Position numbers and translations under genes: made by a program
Part shown: positions 5,143 through 12,661 of the stretch, one piece after another
Position numbering within the stretch: the first letter of the stretch is position 1
Layout of the letters: every line of letters starts with the position of its first letter
Notes under the pieces: model-generated
Database searches by the model: none
What the model saw: only the letters and a program-made list of their open reading frames with translations
Told to the model about the DNA's origin: nothing
Assembly: GCA_027488165.1 (NCBI GenBank)
Contig: JAIYCF010000023.1
Location: forward strand, 1 to 12,661
Length of the DNA stretch: 12,661 nucleotides
Source: Streptomycetaceae bacterium
GTDB taxonomy: Bacteria > Actinomycetota > Actinomycetes > Nanopelagicales > Nanopelagicaceae
Direction: 5' to 3'

Positions 5143-6816
5143 CTACTGGCAGACTGCGCCCTTCGAGGCCGATCCAACCGACTTGGTGAACTTAGCCAAG
5201 ACGCCGCGGGTGTATTTATGGGTAAGCGGTTTCCAGCCGACCTTGCGGGCTTCAAGTTCTGCAGGATCTACTAAGAGATCCAAGGTGCGAGCTTTAATGT
5301 CAATGCGAACTACATCGCCATCTTTGATAAATGCAATCGGTCCGCCATCGACGGCTTCTGGTGAAATATGTCCAACGCAAAGCCCTGTTGAACCACCTGA
5401 AAAACGACCATCAGTTAAGAGCAGAGTTGATTTACCAAGTCCGGCGCCTTTAATTGCACCGGTAACCATCAACATCTCGCGCATACCCGGACCACCCTTT
5501 GGTCCTTCGTAACGAATCACAACTACATCGCCAGCTTTTACAGTTCCGTTTTCGACCGCTTCCATTGCTGCAGGTTCACGATCGAAGACGCGCGCTGGAC
5601 CTTCAAAGAAATCAATTCCGATACCAGCAGTTTTCGATACAGCACCTTCTGGGGCAAGTGATCCACCCAAGATGGTGATTCCGACATCAGTAGAAAGTGG
5701 TGTTGAAATGGCTCGCAAGATATCGCCATCAACATCCGGTGGATTAATTCCAGCTAAGTTTTCCGCCATAGTTTTTCCAGTAACAGTTAGAACATCGCCA
5801 TGCAGTAAGCCGGCATCTAACAGCGCTTTGAGTACTACTGGGACTCCCCCGACTTTATCCATATCGCTCATTACATAGCGACCAAATGGTTTTAGATCTC
5901 CAAGAAGCGGCACCTTAGAACCAATGCGGTGGAAGTCATGTAGTTCAAGATCAACTTCTGCTTCGTGAGCTATCGCTAGTAGATGGAGAACTGCGTTGGT
6001 GGAACCGCCTAGCGCCATCAAGATGGTGATCGCATTTTCAAATGCGCGCTTAGTCAAGATATCGCGTGTGGTTATTCCCTGGCGGATGAGTTCGACAACG
6101 GCAGCGCCTGATTTAACAGCGAATGCATCGCGACGACGATCAACTGCAGGAGGTGCTGCAGATCCCGGAAGCGAAAGACCAATAGCTTCGCCGATGCTCG
6201 CCATTGTGTTTGCTGTGTACATACCGCCACAAGCGCCTTCACCTGGACAGATTGCGCGTTCAATTTGATCAACGCGCTCTTTGGTAATTAAACCGCGAGC
6301 GCAAGCACCGACTGCTTCGAAGGCATCGATAATCGTGACATCTTTTCCATCTAACGAGCCAGGCAGAGTTGATCCGGCATAAACAAAAACTGATGCAACA
6401 TCGATACGTGCTGCCGCCATCATCATTCCAGGAAGCGACTTATCGCACCCCGCAAAGGTAACCATGCCATCGAAGCGTTCAGCATTCATTACGGTCTCTA
6501 CAGAATCCGCAATTACTTCACGAGATACCAGTGAGAAGTGCATACCTTCGTGGCCCATTGAGATTCCATCAGAAACCGAAATAGTTCCGAATTGCATCGG
6601 GAATCCACCAGCATCAAGAACGCCTTGCTTGGATGCTTTAGCTAAACGATCTAATGAGAGGTTACATGGGGTGATTTCATTCCATGATGATGCAATACCG
6701 ATCTGAGGCTTTACCCAATCCTCATCACCCATGCCTACTGCGCGAAGCATTCCGCGGTTTGGTGCACGTTCTAATCCATCAGTAACGATTCCCGAGCGTG
6801 GCTTCATATGCGACAT
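5143..6816 (-). CDS. ilvD: Dihydroxyacid dehydratase (557 aa from the chosen start)
   Basis: Dehydrates 2,3-dihydroxyisovalerate and 2,3-dihydroxy-3-methylvalerate to the 2-oxoacid precursors of valine and isoleucine; an iron-sulphur enzyme in the cytoplasm. Likely cluster ligands are C51 in SWNEITPCN, C124 in GCDKSLPGM and C196 in GEGACGGMYTANTMAS. FSGGSTGLCVGH and the C-terminal RTLDLLVDPAEL region are also typical. The related sugar-acid dehydratase Edd has different signature blocks, and the neighbours are ilv genes. In-frame ATGs occur at 6840, 6816 and 6807. I chose 6816 because a -10-like TAGACT lies seven bases upstream, which fits a leaderless start, and because family members begin shortly before KPRS..VTDGLE. 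The 6840 start has only a weak AAGTGA upstream. ilvD ends 66 bp before the ilvB leader peptide, so it is outside the attenuated unit and should be controlled separately. Confidence 0.95.
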   Translation of the reverse strand: MSHMKPRSGIVTDGLERAPNRGMLRAVGMGDEDWVKPQIGIASSWNEITPCNLSLDRLAKASKQGVLDAGGFPMQFGTISVSDGISMGHEGMHFSLVSREVIADSVETVMNAERFDGMVTFAGCDKSLPGMMMAAARIDVASVFVYAGSTLPGSLDGKDVTIIDAFEAVGACARGLITKERVDQIERAICPGEGACGGMYTANTMASIGEAIGLSLPGSAAPPAVDRRRDAFAVKSGAAVVELIRQGITTRDILTKRAFENAITILMALGGSTNAVLHLLAIAHEAEVDLELHDFHRIGSKVPLLGDLKPFGRYVMSDMDKVGGVPVVLKALLDAGLLHGDVLTVTGKTMAENLAGINPPDVDGDILRAISTPLSTDVGITILGGSLAPEGAVSKTAGIGIDFFEGPARVFDREPAAMEAVENGTVKAGDVVVIRYEGPKGGPGMREMLMVTGAIKGAGLGKSTLLLTDGRFSGGSTGLCVGHISPEAVDGGPIAFIKDGDVVRIDIKARTLDLLVDPAELEARKVGWKPLTHKYTRGVLAKFTKSVGSASKGAVCQ

Positions 6817-6823
6817 GGCGGTG

Positions 6824-6853
6824 AGTCTAATAGAATCCATGCATTCACTTCAA
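6824..6853 (-). promoter_or_regulatory. Candidate ilvD promoter (leaderless)
   Basis: On the minus strand TTGAAG (6848-6853) and TAGACT (6824-6829) are spaced 18 bp, each matching the vegetative consensus at four of six positions. The predicted start point coincides with the ATG at 6816. The 76-bp divergent interval between ilvD and the exporter gene must also hold the exporter promoter, for which I saw no convincing pair. Confidence 0.35.
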
Positions 6854-6879
6854 TATTTAACCAACTTGCTTAACGTTTT

Positions 6880-6886
6880 AGAGGAG
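6880..6886 (+). promoter_or_regulatory. Ribosome binding site that decides the GTG start of the MFS gene
   Basis: AGAGGAG followed by a six-base spacer and GTG at 6893. It is the only strong site in the ilvD-exporter gap and removes a 54-residue false N-terminal extension that would overlap ilvD. Confidence 0.75.
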
Positions 6887-6892
6887 ATTCCT

Positions 6893-8365
6893 GTGTCGAA
6901 AAAGCCCGTCCAATTAGATAAAGATGGTTTAGATCCAAATCGCTGGCGTACGCTCTTTGTAGTTGCCATCGCTCAGTTAATGGTCGTTCTTGACTCATCT
7001 ATTGTAAATATTGCGATCCCAAGCGCTAAAGCTGATCTCGGGATTACCGATGCTAACCAGCAATGGGTAATCACTGCATACACCTTGGCTTTCGGCTCAT
7101 TACTTCTAATCGGTGGCCGTATCGGTGACTTTATGGGTCGCAAACGAATCTTTATCATCGGACTCACAGGATTCGCCGCAGCATCTGCACTTGGTGGAAT
7201 TGCTGCCAATCAAGAGTTGCTCTTTGCCTCTCGCGCGCTGCAAGGCGTATTTGGTGCGCTACTCGCACCGGCCGCGTTGGCAATTATTTCTGTAACTTTC
7301 ACTGTTCCAGCCGAACGCGCTAAGGCTTTCGGTGTCGTTGGAGCAATCTCCGGCGGCGGCGCTGCAATTGGATTAATCCTTGGCGGAACTCTCACTGAGT
7401 ACTTCTCTTGGCGCTGGTGCTTAGGCGTTAACGTTCCAATTGCAATTTTTGCGGGATTGATGGCCTTCTTCTATGTTCGCGAATCAAAAGCGGGCGGCGA
7501 ACATAGTTATGACATTCCAGGTGTAATCACTGCTACCGCCGGTCTCTTCTCGCTGACTTACGGATTTAACGAAGCGGCAACTAAGGGTTGGTCATCACAG
7601 AGCACGATTTCATTCTTAGTAGCAGCAGTTGTGTTGTTGGTTGCCTTCGTTGTAATCGAAGCCAAGGTTTCAAACCCAATGATGCCGCTGCGCGTTGTAA
7701 CAGAACGCAACCGTGGAGGTTCATACCTAGGTTCATTGATCGTCGGAGCAGGTCTCTTTTCGATGTTCCTATTCCTAGGTCTGTATCTACAAGTTGTGCT
7801 TGGTTACTCACCACTTAAATCAGGTTTTGCATTCTTGCCATTTACAGCAGGAATCATCGTCTTTGCCGGAATCGCTTCCCAGCTATTGCCAAAGTTCGGA
7901 CCTCGTCCGCTGATGGTGCCTGGCTTGGTATTTGCTGGTATTGGTTTGCTTATGTTGACTCTCATCACTCCAGAGACTTCATACATGACTCACGTCCTGC
8001 CTTCACTTCTGATCATGAGCTCAGGTATGGCGCTGGTCTTTATTCCGCTAACTTCAACTTCACTTCACGGCGTTAGCAATCAAGATACAGGTGTGGCAAG
8101 TGCGATGATTAATACCAGCCAGCAGGTTGGTGGATCGCTCGGCACCGCACTGCTAAACACAGTTGCAGCAACTGCAGCGACAAATTACATCGCAGCAAAC
8201 CAAAGCATGGGTGAAAAGGTGCAAGCCTTTGGAATCACACATGGCTTTACCGTCGCATTTACAGTTTCAGCAGGCTTGTTATTTGCTGGCGCGATCGTAT
8301 TGTTCTTCTTTATCAATGTAGGAAAAGACTCATTGGTTGAAACTGAAGGCGTTTCAGTTCACTAA
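6893..8365 (+). CDS. MFS transporter of the DHA2 (drug:H+ antiporter, 14-TM) type (490 aa)
   Basis: Predicted proton-driven exporter in the cytoplasmic membrane; the substrate is not identifiable. Visible family motifs are LDSSIVNIAIPS (33-44, motif D1), GGRIGDFMGRKR (74-85, motif A in the loop after TM2), RALQGVFGALLAP (114-126, motif B), and GVVGAISGGGAAIGLILGG (147-165, antiporter motif C in TM5). Hydrophobic segments run throughout, and the length suits 14 helices. The start is GTG at 6893 with AGAGGAG six nt upstream. Longer in-frame readings upstream run through ilvD on the other strand and are not credible. It is the only plus-strand gene here, diverging from ilvD with 76 bp between them and converging on gatB. 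Export of an amino acid, a pathway intermediate or a toxic compound are all possible; DHA2 proteins are often multidrug exporters, and nothing in the sequence picks the substrate. Confidence 0.9.
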   Translation: MSKKPVQLDKDGLDPNRWRTLFVVAIAQLMVVLDSSIVNIAIPSAKADLGITDANQQWVITAYTLAFGSLLLIGGRIGDFMGRKRIFIIGLTGFAAASALGGIAANQELLFASRALQGVFGALLAPAALAIISVTFTVPAERAKAFGVVGAISGGGAAIGLILGGTLTEYFSWRWCLGVNVPIAIFAGLMAFFYVRESKAGGEHSYDIPGVITATAGLFSLTYGFNEAATKGWSSQSTISFLVAAVVLLVAFVVIEAKVSNPMMPLRVVTERNRGGSYLGSLIVGAGLFSMFLFLGLYLQVVLGYSPLKSGFAFLPFTAGIIVFAGIASQLLPKFGPRPLMVPGLVFAGIGLLMLTLITPETSYMTHVLPSLLIMSSGMALVFIPLTSTSLHGVSNQDTGVASAMINTSQQVGGSLGTALLNTVAATAATNYIAANQSMGEKVQAFGITHGFTVAFTVSAGLLFAGAIVLFFFINVGKDSLVETEGVSVH

Positions 8366-8408
8366 CTAATTAGTTAGTTACTTTTCAATAGCCGCAGGCT
8401 ATGTGAAA
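8341..8408. terminator. Cluster of inverted repeats at the convergent MFS/gatB junction, probable two-way termination region
   Basis: Three symmetrical elements follow one another. AACTGAA/TTCAGTT (8341-8347 and 8353-8359) lies in the last MFS codons. A perfect 18-bp palindrome (8361-8378) includes the TAA stop. A hairpin of 11 pairs with one bulged G has arms TTTCA-ATAGCC (8383-8393) and GGCTAT-G-TGAAA (8397-8408) around a GCA loop. TTTT at 8382-8385 follows the palindrome, giving a weak plus-strand terminator. The last hairpin lies nine bp past the gatB stop in the minus direction but lacks a clear T-tract. Termination in both directions is likely but inferred from layout. Confidence 0.5.
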
Positions 8409-8416
8409 TTGAAGAT

Positions 8417-9916
8417 CTAGTGACCTAAGTGGCCAAGTAGAAGCTCTCGTACGCGAGCAGCATCTGCTTGGCCCTTTGTCTCTTTCATGACTGCGCCAAT
8501 TAGCGCACCCGCTGCGGGAACATGTCCGTTGCGGACTTTATCTGCAGTCTCTGCTTGCTCAGCACAAACTTTTTCAATAGCCGCCATTAGTGCGCCGTCA
8601 TCGTTAACAACCTTGATGCCGCGCTTGGCCACAACCTCAGATGGCTTTCCTTCGCCAGCGATTACGCCTTCAACAACTTGTCGAGCTAACTTATCGGTGA
8701 GTTCTCCTGCAGCAACTAGTGCAACGATTTCAGCAACATCGGCGGGAGTAATTGAAAGATCTGCAATCGCAGTTTCTTTCTCATTGGCGATACGTGAAAT
8801 TTCACCAAGCCACCAAGTGCGGGCCTTAGTTGGATCAGCGCCAAGTAGAACAGTTGATTCGACGATATCTAGAACGTCAGCGTTGATCATCGCTGCCATC
8901 TCTTTATCAGGAACCGACCATTCCTCTTTCAAACGCTTGCGACGAAGTGAGGGACGCTCTGGCAAAGCTGCGCGAAGAGTTTCGATCCATGAGGCATCTG
9001 GTGCAACTGGGACTAGATCTGGTTCTGGGAAATAACGGTAATCCTCGGCCTGCTCTTTTGAACGGCCAGAGCGCGTTAAGCCTGTGTCCTCTTGGAAGTG
9101 ACGAGTCTCTTGCTTAACTTTCTTGCCATCATTTAGAAGTTCTGCATGGCGGATCATTTCACCGCGAATAGCGCGCTCAACCGAACGAAGTGAGTTTACG
9201 TTCTTGGTTTCTGAGCGCGTACCGAGAACGTCAGAGCCAATCAAACGGAGTGAAACGTTGGCATCGCAACGAAGTGAGCCTTGCTCCATCTTTACATCTG
9301 AAACCTTTAGGCCACGCAAGATATCGCGGAGTTCGGCAACGTAAGCCTTAGCAACTTCTGGCGCGTATTTGCCGGTGCCAGGAACAATCTTGGTAACAAT
9401 TTCTACCAGTGGAATTCCAGCACGGTTGTAATCGAGCAATGAATATTCAGCGCCATGGATGCGACCGGTTGCACCACCAACGTGCAGCGACTTTCCGGTG
9501 TCTTCTTCCATGTGTACACGTTCAATTTCAATGCGGAACTGCTTTGGACCTTCTTCAGTTTCGATTTCGACATCTACATAACCATCGAAGCAGATTGGTT
9601 CGTCGTACTGTGAAATCTGGAAGTTCTTTGGCATATCTGGATAAAAATAGTTCTTACGAGCAAAGCGGCTATAAGGCGCGATCTGACAGTTAAGTGCCAA
9701 ACCAATTTTGATCGTTGATTCGATAGCTGTGGCATTTACAACTGGCAACGCGCCAGGAAGTGCCAAACAGACGGGGCAAGTTTGAGTGTTTGGCTCCGCG
9801 CCAAAAGTGGTGCTGCAAGAACAGAACATCTTTGATTCGGTATTGAGTTCAACATGAACTTCTAGGCCGAGTACAGGTTCGTACTTTGAAATTACATCGT
9901 CATAGGTAAGGGCCAT
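8417..9916 (-). CDS. gatB: Asp-tRNA(Asn)/Glu-tRNA(Gln) amidotransferase subunit B (499 aa)
   Basis: Kinase/tRNA-binding subunit of GatCAB: it phosphorylates the mischarged Glu- or Asp-tRNA and receives ammonia from GatA to make Gln-tRNA(Gln) or Asn-tRNA(Asn). The start YEPVLGLEVHVELNTESKMFCSC and LALPGALPVVN are hallmark blocks. Cysteines C32, C34, C47 and C50 form the zinc site of the cradle domain. DYNRAGIPLVEIVT and EDYRYFPEPDL follow, and the C-terminal YqeY-like tail domain ends GQADAARVRELLLGHL. The ATG at 9916 overlaps the gatA TAA stop by one base, and AGGAGG lies nine nt upstream, so this start is preferred over an in-frame one 51 bp further up inside gatA. It is last in the gatCAB unit and faces the convergent MFS gene. 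Confidence 0.97.
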   Translation of the reverse strand: MALTYDDVISKYEPVLGLEVHVELNTESKMFCSCSTTFGAEPNTQTCPVCLALPGALPVVNATAIESTIKIGLALNCQIAPYSRFARKNYFYPDMPKNFQISQYDEPICFDGYVDVEIETEEGPKQFRIEIERVHMEEDTGKSLHVGGATGRIHGAEYSLLDYNRAGIPLVEIVTKIVPGTGKYAPEVAKAYVAELRDILRGLKVSDVKMEQGSLRCDANVSLRLIGSDVLGTRSETKNVNSLRSVERAIRGEMIRHAELLNDGKKVKQETRHFQEDTGLTRSGRSKEQAEDYRYFPEPDLVPVAPDASWIETLRAALPERPSLRRKRLKEEWSVPDKEMAAMINADVLDIVESTVLLGADPTKARTWWLGEISRIANEKETAIADLSITPADVAEIVALVAAGELTDKLARQVVEGVIAGEGKPSEVVAKRGIKVVNDDGALMAAIEKVCAEQAETADKVRNGHVPAAGALIGAVMKETKGQADAARVRELLLGHLGH

Positions 9917-11412
9917 TACTTGGCACCTCCTAGCGCTGGAACTTGATCTATTAAATGTCCGCCCCATTTGCTGACCAAAGCTGCTTCCAGTGCGCTGCCA
10001 ACTTCGTACAAACGTTGATCTTGCATCGCAGGCGCCATGATCTGGAAACCAACAGGCAAACCATCTTCATCTGCGAGTCCTGCAGGAAGGCTCATGCCAC
10101 AGATGCCCGCGAGGTTTACTGGAATCGTTGCCACATCCGCCAAATACATTGCGATTGGATCTTCTGATTTTTCACCAATTTTGAATGCAGTAATTGGCGA
10201 TGTTGGAGAAACCAGAACATCTGCTTGAGTAAACGCCTTCTTGTAATCTTCAATGATTAAGGTGCGGATCTTCTGCGCGCTACCGTAATAAGCATCGTAA
10301 TAACCTGAAGAAAGTGCATATGTGCCAAGGATGATGCGGCGCTTGACCTCGCGCCCGAAACCAGCTTCGCGGGTTGCATTCATGACAGATTCGGCGGATG
10401 CGCCATTGTCATCGCCGGTACGAAGTCCATAACGCATCGCATCAAAACGAGCCAAGTTGGATGAACATTCGGATGGGGCGATTAGGTAATAAGCAGCAAG
10501 TGCGAATTCAAAACTTGGACAATCAACTTCAACAATTTCTGCACCAAGGGATGCAAGAAGGTCAAGTGATTCGTTAAAGCGTGCAAGGACACCGGCTTGG
10601 TAACCACTTCCCTGCAACTGCTTGATTACACCGATCTTCTTACCTTTGACATCTGCGCTACGTGCTGCAGAAACAACGTTTGGAACTGCTGCGTTAATAC
10701 TTGTTGCATCCTTTGGATCATGCCCGGCCATTACTTCATGCAACATCGCAGTGTCTAAAACTGTGCGACCAAATGGTCCTGCTTGATCAAGACTTGATGA
10801 ATAAGCGATGAGTCCATAACGCGAAACTGCGCCGTAAGTCGGGCGAACGCCAACGATTCCGGTTAGCGCTGCAGGTTGGCGAATTGATCCGCCAGTATCT
10901 GAACCAACTGCAATCGGCGCCTCAAATGCGCTCACCGCTGCAGCTGAACCACCACTTGAACCACCCGGAGTGCGGGTTAAATCCCAAGGATTGAAAGTTG
11001 GTCCGTAGCCGGAGTTTTCAGTAGATGAACCCATTGCGAATTCATCCATATTTGTTTTACCGAGAATTACGATTCCAGCCTGCTTTAACTTGGAGACGAC
11101 TGTTGAGTCATAAGGTGGTTTCCAGCCCTGCAGAATCTTTGAACCAGCTGTAGTTGGCACACCTTCTTGCGCCAATACATCTTTAAGTGCAAGTGGAACG
11201 CCAGCAAGTGGGTGCAACTTCTTTCCGGCAGCGCGCTCAGCATCAACTTTTGCGGCTTGCGCAAGCGCGTTCTCGCCATCGACATGTAGAAAAGCTTTTA
11301 CCTTCGAGTCGACTTCGTTGATGCGATCTAAATGGCTTTGTGTGAGCGCAACTGATGTGGTCTCCCCCGATGTCAGGGATGCTGACATTTGCGCAGCAGT
11401 CTTTTTTATCAT
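9916..11412 (-). CDS. gatA: Glu-tRNA(Gln) amidotransferase subunit A, amidase (498 aa)
   Basis: Glutaminase subunit of GatCAB: it hydrolyses glutamine and channels ammonia to GatB. It has the amidase signature with a Ser-cisSer-Lys triad: K77 in GVPLALKDV, S152 in TPGGSSGGS, and nucleophile S176 in VGSDTGGSIRQPA. VRPTYGAVSRYGLIAYSSSLDQAGPFGRT is the GatA-type block that separates it from generic amidases. GSAQKIRTLI and the C-terminal PAGL..GLPVGFQIMAP block complete the family pattern. Length is normal. The start ATG overlaps the gatC stop as ATGA (4 nt) and has no strong ribosome site of its own, so translation is probably coupled to gatC. Together with gatC and gatB it forms a complete transamidosome enzyme, as expected in actinobacteria, which generally use the indirect route to Gln-tRNA. 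Confidence 0.97.
   Translation of the reverse strand: MIKKTAAQMSASLTSGETTSVALTQSHLDRINEVDSKVKAFLHVDGENALAQAAKVDAERAAGKKLHPLAGVPLALKDVLAQEGVPTTAGSKILQGWKPPYDSTVVSKLKQAGIVILGKTNMDEFAMGSSTENSGYGPTFNPWDLTRTPGGSSGGSAAAVSAFEAPIAVGSDTGGSIRQPAALTGIVGVRPTYGAVSRYGLIAYSSSLDQAGPFGRTVLDTAMLHEVMAGHDPKDATSINAAVPNVVSAARSADVKGKKIGVIKQLQGSGYQAGVLARFNESLDLLASLGAEIVEVDCPSFEFALAAYYLIAPSECSSNLARFDAMRYGLRTGDDNGASAESVMNATREAGFGREVKRRIILGTYALSSGYYDAYYGSAQKIRTLIIEDYKKAFTQADVLVSPTSPITAFKIGEKSEDPIAMYLADVATIPVNLAGICGMSLPAGLADEDGLPVGFQIMAPAMQDQRLYEVGSALEAALVSKWGGHLIDQVPALGGAK
9926..9931 (-). promoter_or_regulatory. Strong ribosome binding site of gatB inside the gatA 3' end
   Basis: AGGAGG on the minus strand nine nt before ATG at 9916, the strongest Shine-Dalgarno match in the window. 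It fixes the gatB start despite a longer open frame upstream, and should let gatB be translated well even where coupling through the TAATG junction is incomplete. Confidence 0.75.
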
Positions 11413-11708
11413 TCTGCTTCACCAAGAATTTGAGGAACGCGGAAGCGCTGATCTTCTTGTGCTGGTGCACCTGAGAGCGCTTGTTCTGGAGTAAGACTTG
11501 GTTGCACGACATCTTCACGGAAGATGTTTTCAATTGGCTGTGGGTGCGATGTTGCCTTCACGCCTTCGAGATTTAATTCCTGTACTCGCGCAACGGCGTC
11601 GAGGATGCTGCCAAATTGTGATGCCAGGTTAACGAGTTCTTCTTCAGTCATCTCGATACGGGCTAGGGATGCCAACTTTGCGACATCATCACGGGAAAGG
11701 CTGCTCAT
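11409..11708 (-). CDS. gatC: Glu-tRNA(Gln) amidotransferase subunit C (99 aa)
   Basis: Small subunit that wraps around and stabilises the GatA-GatB pair. The family pattern is clear: SRDDVAKLASLARIEMTEEE at the N-terminus (residues 5-24), a helix around QFGSILDAVARVQELN (31-46), then the extended region with SHPQP (54-58), REDVVQPSLTPEQAL and a C-terminal RFRVPQIL. Length is normal for GatC. The ATG is at 11708, 28 bp after the proA stop. No Shine-Dalgarno box is visible in that gap, which is rich in C and T. Either proA and gatC are co-transcribed and coupled loosely, or a short promoter (TAAACT lies nine nt upstream) drives a nearly leaderless mRNA. Confidence 0.95.
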   Translation of the reverse strand: MSSLSRDDVAKLASLARIEMTEEELVNLASQFGSILDAVARVQELNLEGVKATSHPQPIENIFREDVVQPSLTPEQALSGAPAQEDQRFRVPQILGEAE

Positions 11709-11736
11709 AGTGTGTGAAGTTTAATGAGAAAGAGCG

Positions 11737-12661
11737 TTACGAGCGAATTTGCCCATTGCCGGTGACGATCCACGTGGTGGTTGTCATCGCTTCTAAGCCC
11801 ATTGGGCCGCGGGCATGGAGTTTTTGATTTGAGATACCAATTTCAGCGCCGAATCCCATTTGTTCGCCATCGGTAAAGCGGGTTGATGTATTGACCATTA
11901 CGGCTGCGCAATCAGCGAGTGCGATAAAGCGATCTGCATTTGCTTTATTTTCGGTAACAATCGCTTCGGTGTGATTAGTTCCGTACTTTGCAATGTGATC
12001 CGCAGCTGCATCAACTGAGTCAACAACGCCAACATTCATTTCGAGAATTCCGTATTCAGTACACCAATTAGCATCTGTGGCAGGCGTTGAAGCGATACCA
12101 AACTTTTCAGCCACTTTTTGAGCGGTTGCATCAGAATGCAAAATAACACCGGCATCAGATAGCGCTTTGAGCGCCATAGGTAAGAAAGTTGGTGCGATCG
12201 CACGGTGAACCAAAAGTGTTTCGGCGGCATTGCAAACGCTTGGGCGATGGGTCTTGGAGTTAATTAAAATCGGCAACGCTTTTTCAATATCGGCAAACTC
12301 ATCGACATAAACATGGCAGACACCAGCGCCAGTTTCGATAGTTGGAACAGTTGATTCGTCCACAACCATACGGATTAGCGCAGCACTGCCACGTGGGATT
12401 ACCAGATCTACTTTGCCGCGCGCATTTAGAAGCGCTTTAACGGTTGCGCGATCTTCGGATGGAACTAGTTGAATTACTTCTGGTGAAATTTTGGTAGTTG
12501 CTAGCGCCTCACGGATAACGGTGACGAGAACTTGGTTACTCGCCGCAGCTGTTGAAGAGCCACGCAAGAGCGCGGCATTGCCAGACATCAACAAGATCAC
12601 CGCAGCATCGACCGTGACATTTGGACGCGCTTCATAGACCATGCCGATTACGCCAAATGGA
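11737..12661 (-). CDS. proA: Glutamate-5-semialdehyde dehydrogenase (gamma-glutamyl phosphate reductase), C-terminal three quarters (cut by window edge)
   Basis: Reduces gamma-glutamyl phosphate to glutamate-5-semialdehyde with NADPH, the second step of proline synthesis. The open frame enters from the right edge as PFGVIGMVYEARPNVTVDAA, the conserved ProA nucleotide-domain segment, so the true start lies outside the window; the ATG at 12642 is internal. About 308 codons are visible of roughly 415 expected. Other marks are NAALLRGSS, VIPRGSAALI, ETGAGVCHVYVDE, and the catalytic cysteine in HRPSVCNAAETLLVH (codon starting 12234). The C-terminal block GAEIGISNQKLHARGPMGLE is diagnostic. It lies upstream of gatCAB in the same direction with a 28-bp gap, suggesting shared transcription. 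Confidence 0.96.
   Translation of the reverse strand, partial: PFGVIGMVYEARPNVTVDAAVILLMSGNAALLRGSSTAAASNQVLVTVIREALATTKISPEVIQLVPSEDRATVKALLNARGKVDLVIPRGSAALIRMVVDESTVPTIETGAGVCHVYVDEFADIEKALPILINSKTHRPSVCNAAETLLVHRAIAPTFLPMALKALSDAGVILHSDATAQKVAEKFGIASTPATDANWCTEYGILEMNVGVVDSVDAAADHIAKYGTNHTEAIVTENKANADRFIALADCAAVMVNTSTRFTDGEQMGFGAEIGISNQKLHARGPMGLEAMTTTTWIVTGNGQIRS

Noticed and set aside
6731..6892. 54-codon N-terminal extension of the MFS transporter
   Set aside because: It runs antisense through the start of ilvD; a strong ribosome site and GTG at 6893 give a normal DHA2 N-terminus.
8487..9035. Plus-strand open frame of 182 codons opposite gatB
   Set aside because: Ser/Ala/Thr-rich antisense shadow of a clear GatB coding region, with no family resemblance.
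9917..9967. 17-codon upstream extension of gatB
   Set aside because: It lies inside the gatA 3' end, and AGGAGG with ATG at 9916 gives the conserved GatB N-terminus.
1..12661. Mobile elements, CRISPR arrays, tRNA or rRNA genes, phage or defence systems
   Set aside because: No transposase, integrase, spaced repeats, RNA gene folds or defence domains were seen; coding space is taken up by core biosynthetic genes plus one exporter.

Overview
This is a block of core metabolism from what looks like a streamlined actinobacterium. The basis is protein character (an IlvD of the 'TDGLERAPNRGMLRAVGMG' type, a long SerA with an inserted allosteric domain), the gene order ilvB-ilvN-ilvC-serA-leuB linked to gatCAB (recalled from Streptomyces-like genomes), tight or overlapping gene junctions, and a GC content that by eye is only in the mid to upper forties per cent. 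A low-GC freshwater lineage of the acI/Nanopelagicales kind would fit, but that placement is inference. No mobile element, tRNA, rRNA, CRISPR array or foreign-looking island was seen.

Layout, following transcription. Almost everything is on the minus strand. At the right edge is the 3' three quarters of proA (proline synthesis). It is followed after 28 bp by gatC-gatA-gatB, the complete tRNA-dependent amidotransferase, whose genes overlap by 4 and 1 nt. A single plus-strand gene, a DHA2-type MFS exporter (6893-8365), converges on gatB and diverges from ilvD (5143-6816). After ilvD comes a 247-bp regulatory region and then the five-gene unit ilvB-ilvN-ilvC-serA-leuB, with leuB cut by the left edge.

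The regulatory region (4896-5142) is the most informative part. It holds a candidate promoter, an 18-residue leader peptide with half its residues Leu/Ile/Val (MSKQLALISSSVIVVVIR), a GC-rich hairpin starting at the leader stop codon, and a strong intrinsic terminator with a U-tract. This is the architecture of a ribosome-mediated transcription attenuator. It should set expression of ilvBNC-serA-leuB by the supply of charged branched-chain tRNAs.

Together IlvB/IlvN (acetohydroxyacid synthase), IlvC (ketol-acid reductoisomerase) and IlvD (dihydroxyacid dehydratase) make the valine and isoleucine precursors. LeuB acts in the leucine branch, and SerA starts serine synthesis. Points that stand out are an IlvN reduced to its ACT domain, an 11-bp tandem repeat at the ilvN stop, possible leaderless starts for the leader peptide and ilvD, and an exporter gene placed back to back with ilvD. 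I found no novel multi-gene system; the interesting content is regulatory and structural.
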